NCBI RefSeq assembly: GCF_000208745.1
Contig: NC_030854.1
Location: 1,774,936 to 1,838,935 of the forward strand
Direction: 5' to 3'
DNA length: 64,000 nucleotides
Source of the DNA: Theobroma cacao
Taxonomy: Eukaryota; Streptophyta; Magnoliopsida; Malvales; Malvaceae
The notes under the pieces were generated by a model. The model did no database searches and was not told where the DNA came from. It saw only the letters and a program-made list of their open reading frames with translations. This document shows, one piece after another, positions 22,042-36,867 of this stretch. Within the stretch, counting starts at the first letter, position 1. Every line of letters begins with the position of its first letter. Made by a program: the position numbers and the translations under genes.

Positions 22042-25000
22042 ATGGAATCGCCTAGCGATTCTTCGCCGCTTAAGCCCCGTGATCGAATCTTACGGGTATG
22101 TTCTTTTTATTATTTGTTTAGTTTTTTTTTTTTAACTTTTCTGATTATTTGATTAGGTTAAATGTGAAATGTTGAAGATTTTTTTGAATTAGCGTCTGAA
22201 TTGGTTAATTTTGAATTATTATCTGAAAAAAAGTTTTATTGATTTTATAAGCAGAGGCTAGCTGCTTTAGGGATTCCAGTGGAGTACCTCGAGAGGCGTT
22301 ATGAGGGAATAGTTAACTTTGTTATGGCTAATGGATTGTTGTTACCAAATGTAGTTTCCGCAATCTTACCTACTGATGAGGAAGTGGCGCAGTCTATACA
22401 AGATCCTAGGTTAAGGTCTAAGAAATGGATGGGTTTAACTATGATAAGCCGGTTTCGTGAGAGTATGGTTTGGTTACAGTGGTTGATGTTTGAGGGTGAC
22501 CCGGTGGATGCTTTGAAAAGCCTAGCAAAATTGAGTATCGGTCAACGTGGTGTTTGTGGTGCGGTTTGGGGATCAAATGACATTGCATACAGGTGCCGGA
22601 CGTGTGAGCATGATCCGACTTGTGCTATTTGTGTTCCTTGTTTCCAGAATGGGAATCATAAGGATCATGATTATTCTATTATTTATACAGGCGGTGGTTG
22701 CTGTGATTGTGGGGATGAAACAGCCTGGAAACGTGAGGGTTTTTGCTCAAAGCATAAAGGTGCTGAACAGATTCAGCCACTTCCTGAGAACTTAGTGAAT
22801 TCTGTGGGGCCGGTGCTTGATGCACTCTTTGTTTGTTGGAAAAACAAGCTATTCTCAGCAGAAAGTATCTTTCTGGAAAATATTAGAGCAAATGATCCTG
22901 GTGCTGAGCAGAGGAAGATTGCGAATGAGCTAACAAATGTGGTTGTTGAGATGCTTTTGGAATTTTGCAAGTACAGCGAGAGTTTGCTCAGCTTTGTGTC
23001 TAGGAGGGTGATTTCTTTAGATGGTTTATTGGGTATTCTGGTCAGAGCAGAGAGGTTCTTAAGCGATGGTGTTGTGAAGAAACTCCATGAACTGCTGCTG
23101 AAATTGCTGGGGGAGCCTGTCTTCAAATTTGAGTTCTCTAAAGTATTTTTGAGCTATTACCCTACTGTTATAAATGAAGTCATAAAAGAGGGCAATGACA
23201 AAGTTCTTAGTACAAAGTTCCCTCTACTCTCAACTTTCTCTGTCCAAATTTTCACAGTGCCAACTTTGACTCCTCGTCTTGTGAAGGAGATGAACCTACT
23301 TGGCATGCTTCTGGGATGCTTGGAAGAAATTTTTGTTTCTTGTGCCCGGGAAGATGGCCACTTGCAGGTAATTGCAGTTTTTCTTTTGTTTCCTTTTACT
23401 AGTTTACAGTATCATAGTAGTACCCTGCTCATGGACGTAGCTTCATTATGGCCTTCTTAATTTGTTAAATGCTTGTTTGCATACTGAGATGAGGTTCATG
23501 ACAGGCTTCTTATACAAGAATGTAATTTCATTTGTGCTGCCTGTAGAGAGTAAAGGCATACATGAGTAGTTCTATATGGAATATCACCATATACACCTCA
23601 TGTTTTTCATTGGTATGCCTTCTATATTGGTAGAAAAACGATTTTCTTATATGGAATAGCACCATAGTGCGCCTTATGTATTTTATTGGTATGCCTTATA
23701 TTTTAGTAGAAAAATGCTTCAAAAATCTGAGTTTTCTTTAACATATTTGTCTGTGGAGGGGAAGGGATGAAGCTAGCAGAAAGAGAAGATGAAGACAATC
23801 TCTATGTTTGTGACATGATGAACCCTTATTTATCTTTCATGGCAACTTTTAGGTGTTGATTGTAAATGAAAATGTCTACTTTTAGGTGTTGATTGTAAAT
23901 GAAAATGTCTACTTGTCAATCTTTGGCCTGGGCATCTTGGGCTCAGGTTTTGGTCTGGGTAAAAAGATTATTGTGTTTGGTTTAACATTGACATTCCTAT
24001 GAATGCTACAAAAATTTATAAATTTTCCTCTAAAGCATCGTTGATGCTAATATGCCATATATGAGTTAAATAGGAATTTAGGTCAATTGTTGAGTTAAAT
24101 TTATTCTAAAGAATAATATTCAACTTAAATAACACGTTTTGTATGAATGTAAACTGATTTAGCATAATTTAGTATGTCATACAATTTTGGCATCAAAAAC
24201 AAAATAGAGCTTACTAGCGATGAGGTTTGCCCACATTCTAAGTTATGTGGTTTTTAACACTGAAAACAGTAACTCCCGAATATTTAATGAATACAAATTT
24301 CAATATTAATATGTTAAAAGTTTTAATGGTCTATGTGAAGTTATTTGTGTTTTCTTCTTTTGCAGGCTGCTAAGTGGGGAAGTTTGTATGACACCACTAA
24401 CCGTGTGGTTGGAGATATTCGGTTTGTTATGAGCCACAACATAGTCTCCAAATATGCAACCCATGAGCAGCAGGACATCTCAAGAACTTGGCTAAAGCTT
24501 TTGGCTTTTGTGCAAGGGATGAACCCTATAAAGAGGGAAACTGACCTCCATATAGAAGAAGAAAATGAGTCTATGCATTTGCTTTTTGTTTTAGGCCATT
24601 CTATTGCCAATATTCACTCCCTTCTGGTGGATGGAGCTGTTGCCACAAGTGAACTGGCAAATGTTCTTTCTTATACTTATAAGCAAGATATGGATGATGG
24701 AGATAGCATGAGGCATGCAAAAGTAGGAAGGCTATCCCAAGAGAGTTCTGTTTGTAGTGTAACAGGAAGGACTGCATCAAAGGTTACTGAAGTTGGATCT
24801 GGTTCTGTATCTCATCTTTTTGTTCCCTCCTCTGTCATCTGGTTAATACGTGAGTGCTTAAGGGCTATGGAGACTTGGTTGGAAGTTGATGACAGAATTT
24901 CTGCAGCTTTTCAGAGTATAATTTCTCCAAATAGTAGTGGCAATTCTGATAGCAATTTTTTAGCAATAAAAAAGACATTATACAAGATTAGGAAAGGCAA

Positions 25001-28000
25001 ATATTTTGGTAAACCGACTAGTTCAAGTGAAAATCATAGCTCACAATCTTCTTCATCTTTATATAGTGGACATCAAGCAAGTGATGACATGGAGATTGTT
25101 AAAAATTTAGGCTCAGATGGTAATCCAACCTTTCCGGCTGAAATCAGTTCAGTTGCATGTGGTTCTATGTGTTTGGATGTCAATGCCATGGAGACAGATA
25201 TTGGCACTGGACTATCTACTCTTCGTGTGTCTGAATGGCCAGATATTATTTATGATGTTAGTTCGCAAGAGATATCTGTTCACATTCCATTACATCGATT
25301 GCTTTCCTTGCTTCTGCAGAAGGCATTAAGAATGTGTTATGGTGAATCTGTGGTGCCAAATGTAAGAAATCCGTATTCTACAAGTTCTTTATCAGCAATT
25401 TATGCTGATTTCTTTGGCCACATCCTTGAGAGCTTCCATCCTTTTGGGTTTTCTGCCTGTGTTATGGAGCATCCCTTACGGATTAGGGTATTTTGTGCTC
25501 AAGTTATTGCTGGGATGTGGCGGAAGAATGGGGATGCTGCATTAGTATCTTGTGAGTGGTATCGCTCAGTTCGCTGGTATGTAAATTGTGCTTTACATGT
25601 TTCAAGCAATTAAGGGGAAAAAGTTCCCCACTAAGTTTCCACTTTTTAATTGTCATTTGTCAATATTTTTCTGATGTTCTTTACTAGCAGGTCTGAGCAA
25701 GGTTTGGAGCTTGATTTATTTTTGCTGCAGTGCTGTGCTGCATTGGCTCCTCCTGATCTCTTTGTTAAAAGAATTGTGGAGCGCTTTGGGCTATTAAACT
25801 ACCTTTCTCTAAGTCTTGAAAGATCAAATGAGTATGCACTTAGACCCTTAACTTCTACTTTACATCATTGAAATGCTTTTAATGTGATTTTATGCCTCCT
25901 ACAGATTTCATTAAGTGACTAGAACTCTGTGTGCTGGAATATGGTATCATGGTCCATTCTCTTTACTAGTGAAGGTCATGGAGCATGTTACTTAAAAGAG
26001 AAATATCTTTTGCTAGTTTGCTCCATGCTTTCTTGGTTTATCCATTTGAATGGATATCTTTAAGGAATGGGTGCATCAATATATTAGGAATTTTAAGGCT
26101 TCAGTAGGTTGCCACTTTTGGTACTTGATTTTTGTGCCTACATTTGGCTTACTCAAATTTTGCTATAAAGTAACAGTAAATAGAAAAAAGCAAATTATAT
26201 TTGTTTAAGAATCGGCAAGTAGCTAAAGAGTAACTTGACGGAAACATGATGAATCCTAATTGAAGTGAATCCATTCTTTTGGATATTCGTAAAAGTCAAT
26301 TCTTCTTTTATATATGTATGTGTGTGTATCCAAATGTTACCTTTTTCTTTGGGCAGCAAAACCAAGTAGTAAAGATGGAAGACATACTCACACTTCCATG
26401 CACACTGTACAGTACAGCCATATGGACATTAATAAGATTCTGAATTCATGTTCGATTAAATTTGACATTGTTACCAGGCTTAATGATATTGCCTTCAGGT
26501 ACGAGCCAGTTCTTGTTCAGGAAATGCTCACTCTTATCATGCAAATTTTACAAGAAAGGCGATTTTGTGGACGCAATACAGCTGACAGTCTGAAAAGAGA
26601 GTTGATTTATAAGTTAGCCATTGGAGATGCCACTCACAGCCAACTAGTGAAATCTCTACCTCGTGATCTGTCTAAGTTTGACCAACTTCAAGAAATTTTA
26701 GACAGGGTGGCTGTGTACTGTAATCCATCTGGCTGTAATCAGGTTTGGGTTTGTGGTCTGAAATATCTTTAAAAGCTCGTGGTTGGACAAAATAGTTTGA
26801 TTAGTTAATACTGCTTGATATTGATGTATGTCAGGGGATGTATTCCTTGCGTTGGGCCTATTGGAAGGAGCTGGACTTATACCACCCTCGTTGGAACTCA
26901 AGGGATTTGCAAGTTGCAGAAGAAAGATACTTGCGTTTCTGTGGTGTTTCTGCAATGACTACTCAGCTGCCTAGGTGGACAAAAATATATCCTCCTCTTG
27001 AGGGAGTCTCTAGAATTGCTACATGCAGAGTGACATTTCAGATTATCCGTGCAGTGTTATTTTATGCAGTTTTCACTGATAAATTCACTGAATCACGTGC
27101 TCCTGATGGTATTCTTATGACAGCATTGCACTTACTTTCATTAACATTAGACATCTGTTTACAGCAGAATGGATCTAGTAGTGCGGAATGTTATATTGGA
27201 GATTTAAATTGCATGCTAGCTTTTGCTGTTGAAGAAATTAGTGAATCATTAAATTTTGGTGCTGGCAAACAAAGCTTGTTGTCACTTCTTGTTGCATTAA
27301 TGAGAATGCATAGGCAAGAGAATCAAAGCAACTATTTAGAATCTAGCAACTGCAGTTTTTCTCCCCTGATTGAAAGTATATTGAAGAAGTTTGCTGAAGT
27401 TGACTCCCAGTGCATGACCAAACTGCAACAACTTGCGCCTGAAGTGATTTGCCATATATCACAATCTACTCCTTATAGTGATACGAATAGATCAGTTTCA
27501 GCCTCTGATAGTGAGATGCGCAAGGCCAAAGCTCGCGAAAGACAAGCTGCCATATTGGTGAGATTTTGTCTTAGAATTATGTGTGAGCTTTTATTTTAAG
27601 AATAAAATGGAAAAGAATTATGCTCTTTGGAAGAGAAATGGTGCTAAGTTGTATGTAATTCAAATTCAATGGTTAATATTATAATCATGAATGGTGTGGA
27701 ATAGAACAAAATAAAAGTGTATTTAAAGTGAGAGTGAAGCAATTTTGAGAAACTAGTAGGGTGCAGGTGAAAGATCTAAACAATATTGATTTGGAGCAAT
27801 TTGCTCCTCAGCTAACATTAATAATGAAGGCTTCTACTGGGACTGGAAAATCCCACGTGTGCTCTCCTCTAAAATGAGGATGATTGAAAGTAGAGGCCAA
27901 CATCTCTCTTCTGAATCTGGGTTTCTCATCTAAGTGGTCTGATTTTCCCCTGATCATGTGGGATTGCAACTCACTATTTTATGCCATGTATCATTTATTT

Positions 28001-31000
28001 ACTGGCCTGGTGAAAAAACTCGCAGTAAAAGCAAAACAGATAGTTTCCTGCATATACAAGTGCTAGGTGCATTGCCTGACTATTGATTAACAAATTAAAC
28101 ACACCTGTTGACTGTGTCGATCCTGTGCTACTGTATTTTTGTTCATCATTGAACCAATCACAAATAAAAATTGAACTAAAATGGAACATGATCTCAGTGT
28201 ATTAGTTGGTTTCTGGCTTCGAATCACTTCTGTTTTTCGTAATTCTTCTTGCAGGCTAAAATGAAAGCAGAGCAGTCCAAGTTTTTGACAAGCATCACTT
28301 CCACTGCTGATGATGATCCAAAATCTGAAGCAGAAATGTCTAATTCTGATGCTGAGCATGAAACAGAAGGTGCTGTGCAAGAGAGTTGCTCTCTTTGCCA
28401 TGATCCTACTTCCAAAAATCCTGTTTCTTTCTTGATTCTTCTCCAAGTAAGTGATTAAGTCTCTAGGTTACCTGTCCCTTGAGACAAATGGAATCCCTTT
28501 TTATTTCATTGCAAGAATTAACATTTTACTTTTTCTTGGACAAAGAAATCTAGGCTTCTGAGCTTTGTTGATAGAGGTCCCCCATCATGGGATCGATGGT
28601 CAGACAAGGAGCAAGGCTATAGTCTTACAAATAGGTCTGATCAGCCTAGGTCAAATGCCTCTTCCAGTAGTTCAGGTTTGGCTTCTCAGTTGGTGCAGTT
28701 GACTGATAATGCAGTTGTTGGGTCTGCCAATGATGGGCAAGGGCAGCGCAGGGAAGTAAATGTGATTCTTGACTTTGTGAAGTCTCGGTTTCCTTTGGTG
28801 AGGGACATTCAAGCACCTTCCACATCTAGTGATGTGAAGGTTTTGGAGACATTGGAAGAAGATATGTATGTTCGTATTCGTAAAGAAATGTGTGATACAT
28901 TATTAAGCTCAAGCATTAAGGAGGATGAAGTATCCTCTGCTGCTGAATGTTCTCCAGAAAGCAGCAGGGATGCTGAATCTGTCTTTCTTCGGAAATACAT
29001 TGCTGCCATTTCAAAGGAGACAAGTGAAAACTCTTTGGGTTTTGAAAACACTAATGGTGATAGAGAGATGACAGAATCTACTTCACAGCCTCTTGTTTAT
29101 GATGGATTTGGTCCATTAGATTGTGATGGAATTTATCTTTCTTCCTGTGGGCATGCTGTACATCAGGGTTGTCTTGATCGCTATTTATCATCACTGAAGG
29201 AAAGGCAAGTCTTTTAAAAATGAAAAATCATTAGTAATTCGTGGTTTTAAGGTTACCTTATTTCTTTTAACATTATTTTTAATGTGTCACTAAGAGATAA
29301 AATTTAAACCCTCATGCACCCTTGTTTGATTGATCTTTCTCTCTGTAATTATGTGGTTTAAATTTATACTTCAGTACTATTTGCTTTGCGCTTCATATTG
29401 TCCTTTTGTGAAGGGATTGTTCTATTGAAATCTTAAAATGTCTTCATAAATTGATCCGTCACAATGAATTGTGATTTGTATTAAATGTAATTGGAAGTAT
29501 TATGGGCTTTGGAGCGGAACCAGAGATTGGAGTTTTCAATACCTAAATTTAGTTCAAGAGTCAAGCTCCATGGATAAGGGTGGCAATGGTGAAAGAAACA
29601 CTTGAAGTTTACCTGTGGTTTGTTGGGATTTGTAATTTTTAATTGCGTTTCTTAGATATATGTCAGATCAAAGAATACAGTGGCAAGCTGTTGTGCTTTT
29701 TATACATTGTATTTTAAAGGGATCTAGGAATAATGGTTATCTAATTGAAATGTTCTTTCACGAGTCTTCTTTTGGTTTATTACTTATTAGTAAGAAATGT
29801 GTGTTATGAGATGAAAACATGTGATTGACCGTGGTAGGAACTAAAGAAAATGAAGATATAAACTTTGTCAAATTTGGAGAGATTTTATGTAAATAAATGT
29901 TAGAACAGGCTTGATTATATTTCAAGCAACAGATAAGGTATTTGTGAGCCTTTAAATCCTCAAACCATCTTGTAACTACCATTTATAGCTTGATTTAATT
30001 TAAACTCAGAATGCTTTCAACTGCAAGTTCTGTTAGTTGAACCCTGAAAACACCTTGAGGAACCTTTAGTTTAATATTTGGATGGTTTTTGAATTCTATT
30101 TGTAATTTCATTTGTCAAGGAACCAGAAGCTGCAGAAATGCCTTTCAACTTAGAAAATTTAAATGAGCATCTATGTGTTTGTCCATGCATGGGTTTGCAT
30201 AGAAGTGCTCTCTGCATGAAAGTGCTTAAGGTATTTTTTTGTTCTGTGGTCAGATATGTTCGAAGAAGTTTCTTTGAGGGGGCACATATTGTGGATACAG
30301 ATCAGGTTGAAGCATTCCATAAGTTTTTTGTTTACAAAATACATCTCTTACATTTGTTTTGGATCAATATTAACTTGTTTGCTTTGCCAGGGAGAGTTTC
30401 TGTGTCCTGTGTGTCGTCGACTAGCAAATTCTGTCTTGCCTGCAGTGCATGGGAATTTGCAGAAGGCTGGAAGGCAGCCTATGACTTCAAGTGTCGATCC
30501 ACTACCTGCTTTATGTCCTTCATCTGCATCAAAGGAAGAAAGCTATTCCCTTCTGCTTCAGCAAGGGTTATCTCTTCTAAAAACTGCTGCCAAGGTGGTT
30601 GGTAGACCTGATATTTTTGAAGCTCTTTCTCTTCAAAGAAAAGAAAGCAAAAGTCGGAATCTTGAACCTATATCTCGTGTGCTGTCCAAAATGTATTTTT
30701 CAAAAAAGCAGGATAGGCTCTTAAGATCTCCAAGGTTGAGCCACCCAATAATTTTATGGGATACTCTTAAGTATTCTCTTATGTCAACAGAAATTGCTGC
30801 TCGCAGTGGAAGGACTTCGATGACCACCAATTATACCCTTACTTCTTTGTATAAGGAATTTAAATCTTCTAGTGAATTTATATTTTCCTTATTGCTAAGA
30901 GTTGTCCAGAACCTGAGTAGAACAAATTCCCTTCACGCTCTTCAAAGATTTAGAGGTCTTCAACTGTTTGCAGAGTCAATTTGCTCTAGGGTTTCCCCTG

Positions 31001-34000
31001 ATTATCACAGCAGCAGACATAAACAGGAAGGTACAACTTTCATCATGAATGTGCCTGCTTTTATTGCTTTGAGATTCATTTGAAATTTTGGTACTTAGAT
31101 TTATGCAGAATGTCTGCCTGTACATTCTAGATGTTGTATATATTTTTTAAAAAATAGAAATCAAGGTTATCCAAATAGGTTCTGGATGAACTCCAGAAAT
31201 GTTATGAAGGATTTATTTTGTTCTTAGATTGTTTTTGATTTCCACCATGTAAAATTTTCTACTCATGCTGATGAAACAACTGTTTTCCACTTAACCATCA
31301 ACAAGAGGGATGGATGGACAGGGAAAGAGGGAGAGAATGTTTCTTTAAACAAATTAATGAAAGAAGCAGCATATTCTTTGTGTGATGTGTGTGGGTGTGG
31401 GCTTTGGCTTTAAGTGTAGATACAATTATCAAACTGCAGATAAGTTATCTTCACTTTGGATTCTTGTGCTTTCAATGTTGGACTCATGATTGTTTGTTGA
31501 CAGGCAACCTTGGTATCTTGAAACATGATGATAAGGAAGCAATACATCCTGATATTCAATTTTGGAATCGGGCATCTGATCCTGTTCTTGCCCGTGACCC
31601 TTTCTCATCATTGATGTGGGTTCTCTTCTGTCTTCCATGCCCATTTATACCATGTGACGAGTCCCTGTTATCCCTTGTCCATATCTTTTATGTTGTCTCC
31701 ATGGTTCAGGTTTGTTACTATTTCTCTATTCATGTAAAGGTCCATTTTGTTGATGAAAGCGTCTCTTTTCTCCTTTTGTGTGTGTGTGTGTGTGGATTTT
31801 CTGGTGTCTGATATAAACAAGAAAATTTGGTTACGGACAGCATTTTCTAGTCAAATAAAAAAATATGAAGAAAATTTGAAAAACCACTTTTAAAATCTTG
31901 GAAACATTTTAGTGATTTATTCAAACATATTCTGTTTTTAGGGTTTGTTTTTAAGGAAGATAGGTTCAAGGTAAAATTTTCCTCAAAGAATTCATTTTCT
32001 ACGAACCAAACCATTAGTCACTCTAATTGGGCAAATGTGATATCCTGATTTCAGGCTGTAATTACATGTTGTGGGAGACATGGTTATAACATCAATGAGT
32101 TAGATTCCCATGATTGCCTAATTACTGATATCTGTGGCATTCTTGGAGGTTCTGACTGTGCTCGCTGGTATTTTGTATCAAAAGATGCAAACCATTCTTG
32201 TGATATTAAAGATATGATTCGAAGATTGAGTTTTCCTTACTTGCGGAGGTGTGCATTGTTATGGAAATTGCTGAAGTCTTCTGCTGAAGCACCATTCTGT
32301 GATAGGGATAATGTGTGGGAATCATCTCAAGTGACCACTGATGTGATGGATACAACTGAAAGTGCTTCAGTGGAGCTCAATGAAGTACAAGAACTAGAGA
32401 AGATGTTTAAGATTCCCCCTATAGATGTTGTTCTCAAGGATGAAGTCTCACGATCAATAGCATTAAAGTGGTTTCATCATTTCCACAAGGTTTATGAAGC
32501 CTGTAGTTTCCAAAATGTTTTCTACTGCAATCCTGCAGTTTCATTTAAGTTGATGAGTCTGCCTCATGTTTATCAAGACCTATTGCAAAGGTTGTTACAA
32601 AATTCATTCTTATACATGCTGATATTGGTCACTTTTAACAGTAATTTCATTCATAAGAAAATGTGTTCTTCAATAGGTATATAAAGCAGTGTTGCCCTGA
32701 TTGTGAAGCTGTGCTTGAGGACCCTGCATTATGCCTGTTGTGTGGCAGACTATGCTCTCCTAGTTGGAAACCATGCTGCAGGTTCACGTTCAACTTTCTT
32801 TTCTTTTGCTGATTTCGTGCTTAACATGTGCATTTATCCATGATTTTCCAGTATTCTCATTGTTTTGAATATTTGAATAACTGACCTTTGTTTTGAATAT
32901 TTCCTTACCAGGGATAGTGGATGCATGGCTCATGCAATGGTCTGTGGTGCTGGTATTGGCGTTTTTCTGTTGATAAGGGTAATGATCTCCTAGTTTTTGT
33001 CTGGAACTTTTACCTATTATTTCATGAAAATGGCTAATAGTCTTTGTTATTTAATAGAGAACAACAATCCTGCTGCAAAGATGTGCACGTCAAGCTCCTT
33101 GGCCATCTCCATATTTGGATGCATTTGGTGAAGAGGTAAAGCTTTTTCTTTTTGTTAGCAAAGTTTGTAACAATGATGTAGTTTGGAAACTCAAAAATGA
33201 AGCCAATAGATTATTACTATGACTGTTGTAGGATCAGAAAAATTGCACTTTTAGCCTCTTATACTATTCCTGTGAAGGATGGTTAGGGTTTTACTGGTAC
33301 CAACTACATAAGGGCCTTGATTTAATAAGTTTGGAAAGTTCATGAGTCTTTTGGACCTAGCCTATTTGTTGCAAGTTATAGAGTGGACAAAAACAGCGGT
33401 TTAGCAATACCTGTACCTGAGTTTTAAAATATATATTTCATAGCTAGAGTTGGTTTGGTGGTTGAGACTATGAATTGGCTCATTGAGCAGGCATCAAAAT
33501 TATTTGTGTTTGTCTTGAATGCGCTCCTGATGAGTTTTGCAGACACAGACAGACAGTATCTCAGCATAATCTTTGTGTTAGAGTAGTAATTTGGTTTAGT
33601 TTACTGTATGTAAAATGAAGTTGATGGGAGAATCTCTCAGGAAGGCAAATTGGACAACTTTGATTATATAAACCTGGAGTGCACCCTCTTGCATAACAAG
33701 TTTTCTATCTAGAAAAGAAATTTTGAATGATTTATATGACAAACCAAGATTAGATGTTGCTACCTGACCATGAAGGACAGATGTTTTCTTGAACCCCAAG
33801 GGAAGGGAATGCATAATCTCACCGTACCCACCTAGTTACTCATGAATCAAGCAACCACTTTAATGCCTATTTGGTTGCAACTCTACGTCACTAGACTTGG
33901 CAAAATTTTAATGATCGATTATTAACGGCTAATCTACTTGATATTCTGTTCAAATTTATTTTTAAACTTCATTGAACTTATCCAAATATTAGGTTTGATA

Positions 34001-34470
34001 GATATAAAAGCTTCAAGTGTTCTTTAGAATTTATTTATTTGCTGATATCTTGTATGAGATATCAGAAACCTTTGATTGAAAGTCCATATGGTTGGCATGT
34101 TACGGCTGGGATTTTTTTAAAATTTAAACGTCTAAATATACTTTTCTTTGTGTTTCTGTAATATGAAAGGGTTTTATTGTGATCTATTTGCATTATTTTG
34201 CATTATTTTCTTATTTCAGGATAGCGAAATGCATAGAGGAAAGCCACTGTACTTGAATGAGGAACGTTATGCTGCTCTAACTTACATGGTGATCTGAGAA
34301 TCTTTCTTTTTGGTTTTTTGTTTCCCCTTGCTGTTAGAGGTTGTTTTTTCTTTTTTTTTTTTATTACCTAACAGTCTATTTTCTCTCTTTAATAGGTTGC
34401 TTCTCATGGCCTTGATCGGAGTTCAAAGGTTCTCAGCCAAACTACCGTTGGTTCCTTCTTCATGGTTTAG
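22042..34470 (+). CDS. PRT6: PROTEOLYSIS 6, N-recognin E3 ubiquitin ligase
   Basis: PRT6 recognises basic N-terminal residues (Arg/N-degron pathway) and targets substrates such as group VII ERF oxygen-sensing factors for proteasomal degradation. Exons: 22042-22095, 22255-23367, 24366-25576, 25691-25831, 26499-26742, 26835-27557, 28255-28446, 28546-29204, 30254-30305, 30391-31030, 31504-31709, 32055-32590, 32677-32781, 32912-32978, 33058-33135, 34220-34288, 34396-34470. They join in frame to 2054 aa (Arabidopsis about 2006). The UBR box is at about 114-187 (CRTCEHDPTCAIC, NHKDHDY, GGCCDCGDETAW). A split RING-like domain runs from CSLCHD (about 1207) through DGIYLSSCGHAVHQGC (about 1418) to EFLCPVCRRL (about 1468). 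The C-terminal conserved region has CCRDSGC...VFLLIRRTTILLQR and WPSPYLDAFGEE. The intron after 29204 uses a GC donor (AAAG|GCAAGT). Confidence 0.96.
23573..23910 (+). repeat. Short tandem duplications in PRT6 intron 2
   Basis: A perfect 33-bp duplication (23845-23877 and 23878-23910, starting ACTTTTAGGTG) follows an imperfect duplication of about 75 bp (about 23573-23648 and 23649-23720, with ATATGGAATA and ATTGGTATGCCTT). Both lie in the intron between 23367 and 24366. Confidence 0.75.
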
Positions 34471-35470
34471 TCTGGCTTCATGACCAGGTGGTGGTTGGCA
34501 TTTTGCTTCTTGTATTTTTCTGTTCACTAGCAATCATGAATATCCCTCATTGTATTGGCTAAATTCTATCTTGACTTTTTAGGTGCAATGCATTTGAATC
34601 GGATAACCAGCTAGTGGATAGAAAGTGGTTCGGCAGAACTGAAGGTTGCCAGTATCCGTAATATTTTGTGCAAACTAAGTTAGAGACCTTGGAATTTGAT
34701 GTTGGCATGTGGACCATAATGGCTGGACATACTGGTAATCAGGTCAGTCCGGTGGAACTCTATTTGCGGTATTACATTTTTTTTTCTTTTTAGTTCATTT
34801 GAAAGCTTTTCTTCAATTGTGTATCTATCTTCCCTTATGAACAGAGAAGGTGTCGAGGGAAATGATGCACAAGTATTGTTCAAATTGCTAGAAGCCATTA
34901 AGGGTTGATTTTATGTCTCAATTCTTTCTTTCTTTTGCTTTTTTCATAGGTGATAAGATTCTCCTTCAAGATCTGATCCGGCAGATTTTGCTACCCTTCT
35001 CTTGCATTCCATGGATGTACAGTTTGATTGAAGAACCTGCAGCAATTAGAGTTTCAAGCCTTGACCCATGAGCCATCAGTTGAACACCTTCTGGCATAAA
35101 TCCACAGTGTTGATAGGAGACAATGGTTTAAACTAGAGGACTTATGGAACAACAGTTTGATTTTCCTATAATTATTTATGCTTTTCTCATTATTTTCTCT
35201 CCATGTTCGCTGGGGGTCGAGGATGAGCTTCCATTTTCATTTCGAGAGAGTGGAGCTGTTAGTCTCCAATGTAAAGAGCAGTCAAATCTTTCTCCATTTT
35301 ACAATCATGTAGCATGTTGTGTATAGTTGAACACTTTCGTGATACAGCAGCAGCTCTTCCATTAATGTTTGCCAGTCGATGGTTTAGCCCGGGATGTTGT
35401 TTCCGGTCGAAGTCGAAGGTTCATAGCCTGGGATAGACGCCTGTCGCTGCTATAACTATATAAACTCTTG
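34471..35470 (+). other. PRT6: PRT6 3' UTR and downstream sequence
   Basis: Non-coding sequence after the PRT6 stop. Donor/acceptor-like pairs (for example GACCAG|GTGG at about 34484 and TTTTTAG|GTGC at about 34583) suggest a spliced 3' UTR. Short frames here have no family signature. Confidence 0.4.
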
Positions 35471-35985
35471 GTGGCGTATATGGTTTGTTTTTAGAGGGTT
35501 AGGGATTTGGATTTCGTTATCCCAGTGTTTGATGCGTTTGTTTGCCTCACTTTAATAAATGGCTTTCCCAAGGTTTTGTTCCCTCCAGGAAAATACGTCT
35601 CACACTGTTAGTATTTTTTAGTGTTTGGTTAAGATCAGAAATAATTTCTCAAGGAATCTTCATTTCGAGTCATTATCTCATCTCTCGAGGTTCTAGTGTT
35701 TGGTTAGCACGCTTTCAACGTTTTGTGGGCCAAACCAAGTTATTTAAGTTTAGATTAGCATGGAAGTTGTTGCATGATGGAGAAAAATATTCCGATAATT
35801 TTTTTTATTTTTAATGAAAATTTATATATTACGGGTGAATTAAATGTTTAAAAATTAAAATTTTGAAAATATATAGACGTGGACAATATATCAAATATGA
35901 ATTCTTTTGTGTATATATTTATTTTAATGGACATTCTTTCATGAATAACAGATAAGCTTGAAAATCAAGTTCTACCGTTAATATG
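35471..35985. other. Intergenic, no gene seen
   Basis: Between the PRT6 3' end and an AT-rich repeat. A 90-codon frame at 35542-35814 lacks motifs and is not supported as a gene. Confidence 0.5.
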
Positions 35986-36445
35986 TTACGGCAATTTTTT
36001 CTCATTAACTCGTTTATTAAATCAATTAGTTAAAAACAAAATTTTCTAAAAAAAAATGTTTTATAAAAATTTAAATTATTTAAATAAAATATTTTTTAAC
36101 TTTAGTTTAAATTAAATAAATTTTTATGATTAATTATAATTAATTGTTATGAATCAAAATGTCATTTTTTCTTTGTTATGTCAAATAGTACTATGTAGAG
36201 GGTGAAAAATATAATGTTATCATATCATATTATTATCTATTGTAATACTAATATGTCATGCTAATACAATACGATATAAAATGATAAATAATATTTTAAT
36301 TAAAAATAATTAATCGTTAATCATAATAATTTATTTGACTCAAATAGAAATATAAAAATTAATTTTGATTGAGTATAATAAAAATTAAAAAAATTATTTG
36401 AATTTTTTAAAATAATTTAAAAACTTTTCCAAATATAATGCAAAA
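35986..36445. mobile_element. AT-rich MITE-like element, copy 1
   Basis: The two arms are imperfect inverted repeats (about 36045-36135 and 36350-36425) around a core with ATCATATCATATTATTATC. The reverse complement of the right arm matches the left part of a second copy at 48895-49320 (shared GACTAACGATT/GATTAACGATT, ATATAAAATGATAAAT and ATGTCAT motifs). No transposase; superfamily not assigned. Confidence 0.5.
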
Positions 36446-36867
36446 AAAAAAAATTATATAGTTTGTTTAAAAATTTGTGATGGGCGTTAAGGTACCTTGT
36501 AATCTACAGAAGGGAAGAGTGTATAAAAAAATAAAAAATAAAACTCAATGTTATAATGTATTAATAGTTGATAACTGTTATTTTCTTTATTTAAAAAAAT
36601 CAACAAGGATGGAAGAAATGTATTTGTTAATTTTCTATTGAAATGTGGAAAAGGATGACAAAGTTAAACCAAAAGACCACCACCTTTAAATACAGATTGT
36701 TTTGGTTAGTAATGGTTAACAAAGTCTTCCTGTAAACGTAAACCACTCCATACACCTTTGCTGTGGAGATTTTTCACGCATCACTTCTTTTCCTTTCAAT
36801 GGGGCACTGTACAAAATGGTCAGTCAGTATTCTTCAAAATGAATTTGGGTGTATCTCTCTCTCTCTT

